In this document: positions 6,343 to 12,145 of the stretch, one piece after another
Layout: each line of letters opens with the position of its first letter
How positions within the stretch are numbered: the stretch's first letter is position 1
Source: a bacterium
GTDB taxonomy: Bacteria > Patescibacteriota > Minisyncoccia > Phycocordibacterales > Phycocordibacteraceae
Reading direction: 5' to 3'
Assembly: GCA_021812955.1 (NCBI GenBank)
Contig: JAKAMJ010000013.1
Span: 1-12,145, forward strand
Length of the DNA stretch: 12,145 nt
Program-made: the position numbers and the translations under genes
The notes under the pieces: generated by a model
What the model was told of the DNA's origin: nothing
Database searches by the model: none
The model's input: only the letters and a program-made list of their open reading frames with translations

Positions 6343-9300
6343 TTAATAGATTATTAGTAGGCTCCCCTTCTCCGTTTCCATATATGGAACCACCAACCCA
6401 GGGAGCACTTGTCGTTTGGGTATCATATCGTTGTAGTGATTGAGACTATCCGATCTGCCCCGATTAGGTCGTGGGACAGGGTACGTCATGATGATCGTCT
6501 CGTTCTTTCGCCGCTCATAAGTCGCCATGACAGTGCTCGACGCCGTGTGCAGATTCGCCACGAAGGCTTCCAGCCCATTCTTGTGCTTGTTGAAAACCGC
6601 ACTGTAGGAGACGCCTGCGCCTGCGAGCGTCGTTGTCGCGCCGTTGTACGCGATGGACCGTAAGATGATAGCATCTCGTGCGCTCTGGGACGCGGGTGTG
6701 GGTGTCTGCGCGTAGGTAAGCGCGGTCGTGTTTCCTGCCGCATCGCGCGCCGTCACGGTCGTGACAAGTGGGTCACGGTGTTCCTCATCCCGCTCCGCGA
6801 TGTCGCGGCTTCCTTTCTCGTCTTCATCCACATTCCTGTCATTTCTTTTTGGGTTTCCCTCGAGGGTCGAGCGTATCGGACTTGTCGTGGACGTTATGAC
6901 CGCATAACCACTGTTGTCAGTCGCGCTCCAGACGATTGCCCTCGTAGTGGTACTAAAGGTTACTTGCAATTCAGGCGGTACGTCGTCGAAGACGACCGTT
7001 TGGCCGAGTCGCGGCGTAATCGTCGTGTCTATCATGCCGTCGCCATTCTCGTCTATCGTCATGGGTGACTGGATCGAGACATCGGCGGATACCGCCATGG
7101 TGACGGTCGTGCTCGCGGTCGTGGGGACGCCCGCTATAGTGCTTGAGGCTGTAATAGCGTCTCCCGTCCTCTCCTGCATATCAAGCGAGAAGGTGCCGCT
7201 CGCGAGCCCGTGCATCGTAAGCTGATAGGTGTTCCCTTCGGGGACGGTGACGTACTTCACTTCGCCAAACTCGCCATAGCTCGAACCGGGGATGTTTTCG
7301 CTCACGGTGCCGTCGGCGCCAATGCCAGTCACGTCGCCCGACGCATCGGCGATCTGAAGCGTGAGTGGTGAGTGGAGGAAGTAGGTGAGTTTCTTGGTCG
7401 AATCGAGGGGCGCGGGTCGGATGTCTTGTATATATGACGGGAGTGTGCTCGTGCTGTTCTCAAGTAGATTCTTGATGAGGTCTTGGAGAGACGGGAGTTC
7501 GAGTATGTTTGGGTGTTTATATTCGATTTGAGTCCCTGGTATGTTGTTTACTTTTGCAAGATCCACCCAATACCTCTTCACATCTGCACCATTCATCTGA
7601 AGTGCGCTCGGGATCGTGACGGTGCCGTCGCCGTCCTCGGTGAAGACCGGCCGGTACGCACGTCGAGGCGTGGCCAGGAGCATGTCGAGCCACGACGCCG
7701 TGTAGAAGTCGATACCAGCGACCGTGTCGATGCCCCACCCTGCCACTTCGTCGACGCTCACGCCCGCGGGCGGCGTCCAATAATCGAGCGTGGCGTGTTG
7801 ACTGTTCGCGTAGTCAACCAACGTCGTGTTGGCTATCTTCGCGCTCCACAGATCCGCATCTGCCGCCTGGGTGCGTCCGCCTTCCTTCGCGAGCAGGAAG
7901 TCATCGAGCGATGCTCGGTTCGCTATCGACGTCCCGTATGCGGCGATCTCTTTCGCATAAGCGCTTCCCTCGAAGCTGACAACCCGATGAGCCGTATCTG
8001 GCGCCGTGCTCTCAAGATAATCTTCAGAAGGCAAAAGGTGATACGTCATCGGCGCGTTCTGCGTAAATGTGCGCGCCGTTACGTTATCGACGATCGGAAC
8101 GCCGAATCTCTGAATGCCAGAGTCATAGCCGACGAGGAGCGATCCGACGGCGGCGGGCGCCCCGCTTTGCGGCACGGCGACCAGGATCACCTTGTCGACC
8201 AGGTTCGCCGCATCTGCGCCAAGCTTGTTCAGGAGCGCCTTCGCCACCAGGCCGCCGTTGCTGTGCGCGATTATCGTGACCTTGCCTGTCTTCGAGCTCG
8301 CGGCGAGGCGGCGGAGCTCCTGCTCGATATAGGGCGTGCTCGTCGCCTCTCCGTAATAGATCTTACCGCCGCGCTCCGCGCCTTTGGTTAGGAGGTCAGG
8401 GAGCGAGAGGCGCCAGTCGTACGCCACTGGTTCCCATGCGGCTATCGTGCCGCTCGCGACGAGTCCGTTCATCTCATTTTCGAACGACTGGTACACACTA
8501 TCGACGATATCTCCTGGCTTTGTATAAATATCGGAGCAGACACTGTTCCCAGACGCATCGAGTCCGAGCTCCTGAAGCTTACTGTCCCAGCCGAGGCTAT
8601 CTGGTTCCCAGAGTTTCTCCACAGCGGTGCCGCCACATCCGGCACCTTCATAGAGCCGACTCCCTTCAATCCCCGGAAGGAAAAGGACGTTATCGTACTT
8701 GGGAATGGGCGGCGGCGCGAAGGGGTCACTCGTGAGCCAGGGGCGAAAGGAGACCGCGTCTGTTGGATCGGATCCGTCTCCTGTGCCGACGATGCCGTAG
8801 TGGATAGCATCTCCGGTCCCGCCCTGGTTTTGCGGAGTCGTCGGCCCAGATGCATCACCCCACCAGTTGCTTTCTGCGTCAATGAGCCCACTTTTGCTGT
8901 TGCGCAGACCGCTAACTGTGTTGTCATGGATGCTTGAGTTGGTCACCGAAAGAGATGCTCCAAACGAAATAATGCCGGACGTGTTATTAAAAATCTTAGT
9001 ACGGGCTACGGAAACGGTTGGCGTCGAAAGCGCATTCACGGCCTCAATGCCCATACCATTGTTGGTTATCGTAGAGTCATCAATGGTCATTGCGCCGCTA
9101 TCCGCGTAGACGCCATAAGTAAGATTTCCTGAGACTTTAATGTTTGATGCCGTGGTTGTGCCATTGTTCGTTTGTACCAGTCCGTCATCGGTGTCGTCCG
9201 TAATATTGACGTGGTCAAGAGAAAGTGTGGCGCCATCGTTATACACGCCGGCAAGCATCGTCAAACCGGACTCCCATTCTCCAGCGTAGCGGACAGTACT

Positions 9301-9756
9301 ATACGAGAAAGACCCTTCGGCTCCCGGTCCAAAAAATATGCGCGCCCAGCTACCAGATGAGGGGAGCGTGCTTGTCCCGTCATTATTCGTATCTCCCCCG
9401 ATATCATCACTGATCGCCGTGAAATACACCGGCGAGACTTCCGTCCCGTTTGCGTGCAGCACACCAGCCACAGAAAGTCCTGTCCCGGGTTCAAATTTCA
9501 CGATCACACCCGGGTCAATGGTGAGTGTCGTGCCAGTAGCGACGACCGTATCCGCTTCTATGACGTGCGGGCTCTCAGCGATAGTCCAGTGGGTGTCAGA
9601 GGTGATATCGATGGTAGCGGGCGGAGGCGGGCCACCACCTATCGGCACTATCACGGCAGCGTGTGCAAAAGAAGTAAATGCCGAAAAGAATACCCCCAAG
9701 AAAGCGGATAGGCTGAAGAAAATGAAAGACACCAGGACGAGCGTGCGTGCGCGCAT
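6343..9756 (-). CDS. Secreted beta-helix / LCAT-like alpha/beta hydrolase fusion with Ig-like tail, copy 2
   Basis: This is a 1137-residue protein. A signal peptide at 1-33 (MRARTLVLVSFIFF, then FAHA-A) leads into a proline-rich linker (GGGPPPP). About 48-345 is a parallel beta-helix with short repeating strands, closed by ESNWWGDASGP (295-305) and VSFRPWLTSDPF (335-346). About 353-770 is the LCAT-like domain: LPGIEGSRLY at 360-369, YDWRLS at 446-451, S499 in AHSNGG, likely acid D710 in EDGDGTV and H748 in KHPNILE; C374 and C407 match the cysteines of copy 1. About 788-1020 is beta-sandwich with a DENGDGMID loop at 902-910 and a charged insert near 964-996. The tail is PGLVVPYMETEKGSLLIIY. 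The start at 9756 was chosen because the signal peptide begins there, aligns with MRVRT of copy 1 and shares its leader spacing. A frame extension to 9825 would start inside the terminator stem. A GTG at 9765 is a weaker alternative. Confidence 0.9.
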   Translation of the reverse strand: MRARTLVLVSFIFFSLSAFLGVFFSAFTSFAHAAVIVPIGGGPPPPATIDITSDTHWTIAESPHVIEADTVVATGTTLTIDPGVIVKFEPGTGLSVAGVLHANGTEVSPVYFTAISDDIGGDTNNDGTSTLPSSGSWARIFFGPGAEGSFSYSTVRYAGEWESGLTMLAGVYNDGATLSLDHVNITDDTDDGLVQTNNGTTTASNIKVSGNLTYGVYADSGAMTIDDSTITNNGMGIEAVNALSTPTVSVARTKIFNNTSGIISFGASLSVTNSSIHDNTVSGLRNSKSGLIDAESNWWGDASGPTTPQNQGGTGDAIHYGIVGTGDGSDPTDAVSFRPWLTSDPFAPPPIPKYDNVLFLPGIEGSRLYEGAGCGGTAVEKLWEPDSLGWDSKLQELGLDASGNSVCSDIYTKPGDIVDSVYQSFENEMNGLVASGTIAAWEPVAYDWRLSLPDLLTKGAERGGKIYYGEATSTPYIEQELRRLAASSKTGKVTIIAHSNGGLVAKALLNKLGADAANLVDKVILVAVPQSGAPAAVGSLLVGYDSGIQRFGVPIVDNVTARTFTQNAPMTYHLLPSEDYLESTAPDTAHRVVSFEGSAYAKEIAAYGTSIANRASLDDFLLAKEGGRTQAADADLWSAKIANTTLVDYANSQHATLDYWTPPAGVSVDEVAGWGIDTVAGIDFYTASWLDMLLATPRRAYRPVFTEDGDGTVTIPSALQMNGADVKRYWVDLAKVNNIPGTQIEYKHPNILELPSLQDLIKNLLENSTSTLPSYIQDIRPAPLDSTKKLTYFLHSPLTLQIADASGDVTGIGADGTVSENIPGSSYGEFGEVKYVTVPEGNTYQLTMHGLASGTFSLDMQERTGDAITASSTIAGVPTTASTTVTMAVSADVSIQSPMTIDENGDGMIDTTITPRLGQTVVFDDVPPELQVTFSTTTRAIVWSATDNSGYAVITSTTSPIRSTLEGNPKRNDRNVDEDEKGSRDIAERDEEHRDPLVTTVTARDAAGNTTALTYAQTPTPASQSARDAIILRSIAYNGATTTLAGAGVSYSAVFNKHKNGLEAFVANLHTASSTVMATYERRKNETIIMTYPVPRPNRGRSDSLNHYNDMIPKRQVLPGLVVPYMETEKGSLLIIY

Positions 9757-9796
9757 TGATTCCACAATACCACCAGCCTTTCTTGCTCGATCCGAT

Positions 9797-9806
9797 TTAT
9801 CCCCAC
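9797..9806 (-). promoter_or_regulatory. Conserved leader 10-mer GTGGGGATAA, copy 2
   Basis: The same ttatccccac as at 5799-5808, again 41 bases upstream of a hydrolase start codon (9756). It lies 14 bases beyond the terminator that closes the upstream surface-protein gene, a reasonable place for a promoter. A GGTGGTA stretch also occurs about 15-20 bases upstream of both starts and may be a poor Shine-Dalgarno. Confidence 0.4.
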
Positions 9807-9819
9807 TGCTGGAGATGGA

Positions 9820-9858
9820 AAACACAAAACCACCCCAGGAAGGGGTGGTTTTGTGTTT
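9820..9858 (-). terminator. Strong intrinsic terminator after the S-layer-like gene
   Basis: The arms 9820-9836 and 9842-9858 pair perfectly over 17 bp around the loop at 9837-9841. The core is CCACCCC/GGGGTGG, flanked by AAAACACAAA and its complement. On the minus strand the GC core is followed by TTTTGTGTTTT, as expected for Rho-independent termination. The symmetric A/T flanks would also let it work on the plus strand. It separates the surface-protein gene (stop at 9907) from the hydrolase cassette. Confidence 0.88.
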
Positions 9859-9906
9859 GCTAACCGGAGTCAGGATTCCCTTTCAGGACCTTACCCGGAG
9901 CGGGGC

Positions 9907-12145
9907 TTACTTAGAGTAAGTGACCGCGCTCGAGGTGAAGTTCTTGAGGAGGTAGCCGTTCGTCCAGTCCTGGGTGCTGACGCTGTGGCTCGTAGCCGAG
10001 CGATCAGACCAGACCATCTTGTTGCCGAGCTCCGAGCTCGCCGTGTTGAGCGTGCCGACGGATCCGTCAGACGCAAGGCTGATGGTGATGGAAGAACCAG
10101 TGGTGAAGCCGGTGACCGTGCCGTAGAGGTCGTAGGTCTTGGTCGCACCCGCGGCCACCTGCGCGTACTGCGCTGCGCCAGACGTGTTGTAGAGCAACGT
10201 CGTCGTAGCTACAGAAGCAGAGGTGGAAGCGTACTGGTTGTTACCCGTGCTGTCGAGGAGCGATACGCCGGTCGCGTCATCCGTGAGGTAGACGTTCGTG
10301 ACGGTCGCCGAGCTCGTCGAGATGTTGAACGCGAGCTGCGTCCACTCGATCGCGCCTGCAGGGTCAGCAGTGATGCTGAACTTGTAGAGCGGCGTGCCCG
10401 TCGCCGGGACAGTGACGCCCGTCGGGACTGCAGCGATCGTCGGGATCGACTTGCGTACGTAGAACGTACCGCCAGCCGTCACGTTCGTGCCGCCGTTGAG
10501 CGACGTGGTCGCTGCGCCCGAGCTGTCAATCGCCTTGAAGGTACCCGCGGTCGCGCCCATGTCGAGCGAGACGCGGATGCCTGCACCGGACGTCGCGTTC
10601 GAAGCGATAGTCGGGATGCCGACAGAGACGTCGAGGTTAGACGAGTCGTTGGACGGGACGTACATCGTGAGACCCGTGAAGGTCGCCGTTGCATTGCCCG
10701 AACCGTTGTTCACGAGCGCCTTCGTCGCCGTCTGCGTCGCGCCGTTCACGTCCTTGTAGGAGACGGTAACGTTCGTAACGTCGTTCGATTGCGCGGCCGG
10801 GACGAGGATCGCCAGGTTCTGGACCGTGTAAGCGGAGTTGGACGCTGCGAAGTTGAACTCGCCGACGTTCACCGAGCTTGCTCCCGCGATGACGTTGTTG
10901 CTGACAGGATCGCCAGCACCCTTGGACACCGAGAGCGTGCCGGAACCGATGGTGATCGTCTGGAGCGTCGTCTCGGAAGAGACGGACGCCGACTGACCAG
11001 TCGTGTCGCCGGTGCCGGTGGTGCCGGTGTCTACGTACGTGACGATCGTGCCTACGTTCGCGCCCGAGAGGACGTTCGCGTAGATATCAACCGTCTTGGA
11101 CGAGGAAACCGGGATGTCGATGTTGACCGGGAACGAGTTATTGTTCTGGCCTGCAGAGACTGCGCTGCCGGACGGCGTCGTGATGACGCTGCCGATAACG
11201 TTGCCGGTGTCATGGTCCTTGAGCGTAAGGTTCGTGATCGACGCAGCGTTTGCGGCCGTCATCGAGATCGCGATGGTGTTAACCGTCACGCCTTCCGTAG
11301 AACCGGTCGAGAGCGCGAACGAGCCGATCTTGGCGTTGTTGCTGCCCGCGAGGACGGTCTGGTTGCCGTAGGTCGTGGAAGACGACGGCGTCAGAGACGA
11401 GCTCGAGACCGTAATGCTGTTGCCCGCGACCACGCTCGACGGGATCGAGGTGGAGGTGAGCGACGACTGGCCCTGGCCGTTCGCCGAACCCGTGATGAGG
11501 CGCACGACTACCGTGCCGCCGTTAGTCAGGTTCGTACCGGCCGTGTCCTGCGCATCCGCGTAGACGTCAACCAGAGTGGTCTGGCCCGCCGGGAGGATGA
11601 GCGAGGAACCGAACGAGAAGTCCGTTGCCGAACCGCGCACCGTGGAAGCGTTGCCCTGGTTGATGTCATGAGTAGAACCAACCTGGACGCCGTTTACCAT
11701 GATGCGGCCGTTGTTCAGGCCGCCGACGCCGTCGATCGCGCCGGTGCTCTTGGTAGAGCTGGCGACGACGTAGAGGTCGGAGACCTTCACGTTCTCACCC
11801 GAAGCGAGCATCGAGAAGGTCGCCCACTTCACGTTGGAAGCGCCGACCGCTACTGCCGAGTTCGGAGAGGAAGGATCGAGCGATACCGATACGCCAGCGC
11901 TGCTTGCGTACTGGATCGTGATCGTGCCCGTCGAGACTGCCGAGAACGTCGTGCCGTTCGCCTTCGGCGTAACAGGCTGACCGAGCTGGCTGTCTACGAA
12001 CATCGCGTCCGAAGAGCGCTGCATGGACATTATGATAGTGCGGGATGCCGCGCTGTTCGTAATGTTCGCAAGCACCTTCACGACATGGCTCGAAGTCGAG
12101 AGCGTAACCGGAGACTTCGAGAGATCGAACGTCGCCGAGCGGTCG
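9907..12145 (-). CDS. S-layer-like repetitive surface protein, 5' end cut by window edge
   Basis: The frame is open from base 12144 to the TAA at 9907, giving 745 residues with the N-terminus missing. A GTG at 12081 is in frame, but coding clearly continues upstream (TFDLSKSPVTLSTSSHVVKV), so it is not the start. The protein is rich in Ser, Thr, Ala, Gly and Val and almost lacks charge. It consists of about 100-150-residue beta-sandwich repeats built as AG(A/S)xN...G.F...S...V.V..L.I..., then N(L/V)xLxD..TG, then a closing strand ending in V(D/K)(V/I)YA(D/N)V-like text. Four repeats begin near residues 98, 265, 420 and 578 (counted from the right edge); a fifth is cut by the edge. The C-terminus carries VWSDRSATSHSVSTQDWTNG (about 711-730), a signature I associate with CPR surface-layer-like proteins. 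It is probably a structural envelope protein. The stop codon sits in a small cttact/agtaag hairpin. Confidence 0.87.
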   Translation of the reverse strand, partial: DRSATFDLSKSPVTLSTSSHVVKVLANITNSAASRTIIMSMQRSSDAMFVDSQLGQPVTPKANGTTFSAVSTGTITIQYASSAGVSVSLDPSSPNSAVAVGASNVKWATFSMLASGENVKVSDLYVVASSTKSTGAIDGVGGLNNGRIMVNGVQVGSTHDINQGNASTVRGSATDFSFGSSLILPAGQTTLVDVYADAQDTAGTNLTNGGTVVVRLITGSANGQGQSSLTSTSIPSSVVAGNSITVSSSSLTPSSSTTYGNQTVLAGSNNAKIGSFALSTGSTEGVTVNTIAISMTAANAASITNLTLKDHDTGNVIGSVITTPSGSAVSAGQNNNSFPVNIDIPVSSSKTVDIYANVLSGANVGTIVTYVDTGTTGTGDTTGQSASVSSETTLQTITIGSGTLSVSKGAGDPVSNNVIAGASSVNVGEFNFAASNSAYTVQNLAILVPAAQSNDVTNVTVSYKDVNGATQTATKALVNNGSGNATATFTGLTMYVPSNDSSNLDVSVGIPTIASNATSGAGIRVSLDMGATAGTFKAIDSSGAATTSLNGGTNVTAGGTFYVRKSIPTIAAVPTGVTVPATGTPLYKFSITADPAGAIEWTQLAFNISTSSATVTNVYLTDDATGVSLLDSTGNNQYASTSASVATTTLLYNTSGAAQYAQVAAGATKTYDLYGTVTGFTTGSSITISLASDGSVGTLNTASSELGNKMVWSDRSATSHSVSTQDWTNGYLLKNFTSSAVTYSK

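Noticed and set aside
7483..8391. Plus-strand open frame of 302 codons opposite the LCAT-like domain
   Set aside because: The opposite strand encodes the conserved catalytic core; the plus translation has no recognisable features.
9757..9825. N-terminal extension of the beta-helix/LCAT protein to an ATG at 9825
   Set aside because: The start would lie inside the terminator stem, would place 23 polar residues before a normal signal peptide, and has no counterpart in the paralogue.
12064..12081. GTG at 12081 as the true start of the surface protein
   Set aside because: The frame continues to the window edge, and the residues before it match the closing strand of the beta-sandwich repeats, so the gene is simply truncated.
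9907..12145. Protein repeats in the surface protein as DNA tandem repeats or a CRISPR-like array
   Set aside because: The periodicity is at protein level (about 100-150 residues) with diverged DNA and no regular short spacers.

Overview
All six genes in this window lie on the minus strand, so transcription runs from right to left. The DNA is GC-rich and densely packed, and TGA is used as a normal stop codon. The setting suggests a candidate phyla radiation (CPR/Patescibacteria) genome, probably of the Parcubacteria group (Kaiserbacteria-like). I infer this from family resemblance: an S-layer-like protein ending in a WSD...H...DWxNGY signature, a beta-helix with an NWWGDxSGP signature, and an O-antigen ligase paired with a TPR protein. 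Normal TGA stops argue against the recoded lineages Gracilibacteria and Absconditabacteria. No rRNA, tRNA, CRISPR array or transposase gene was seen.

Layout from right to left, in transcription order. (1) 12145-9907 is the C-terminal 745 residues of a repetitive S-layer-like surface protein, closed by a strong intrinsic terminator at 9820-9858. (2) 9756-6343 is a secreted 1137-residue protein: signal peptide, parallel beta-helix, LCAT-like lipid esterase/acyltransferase domain, beta-sandwich tail. (3) 6331-5912 is a small four-helix membrane protein. (4) 5911-5759 is an intergenic region with two palindromes that share a core. (5) 5758-2747 is a second secreted LCAT-like protein of 1003 residues with a different N-terminal domain. 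(6) 2733-2317 is a second small membrane protein. (7) 2226-1405 is a membrane-anchored TPR protein, and overlapping it by ATGA, 1408-1 is an O-antigen ligase/Wzy-like polymerase that runs off the left edge.

The main novelty is the tandem duplication of a two-gene cassette: a secreted LCAT-like hydrolase followed 11-13 bases later by a four-helix membrane protein with two conserved cysteines. Both hydrolases keep a Ser-Asp-His triad and end in almost the same 19-residue tail. Their N-terminal modules have been swapped. The small membrane proteins are clearly diverged over their N-terminal two thirds, but their 3' ends lie in a 137-bp repeat that is about 94% identical. Both hydrolase genes also carry the same 10-mer exactly 41 bases upstream of the start codon. 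I infer an envelope-acting lipid enzyme with a dedicated membrane partner (chaperone, anchor, export or immunity factor). In an episymbiont that depends on host lipids this could serve host-lipid processing. The partner's function is not established by the sequence.
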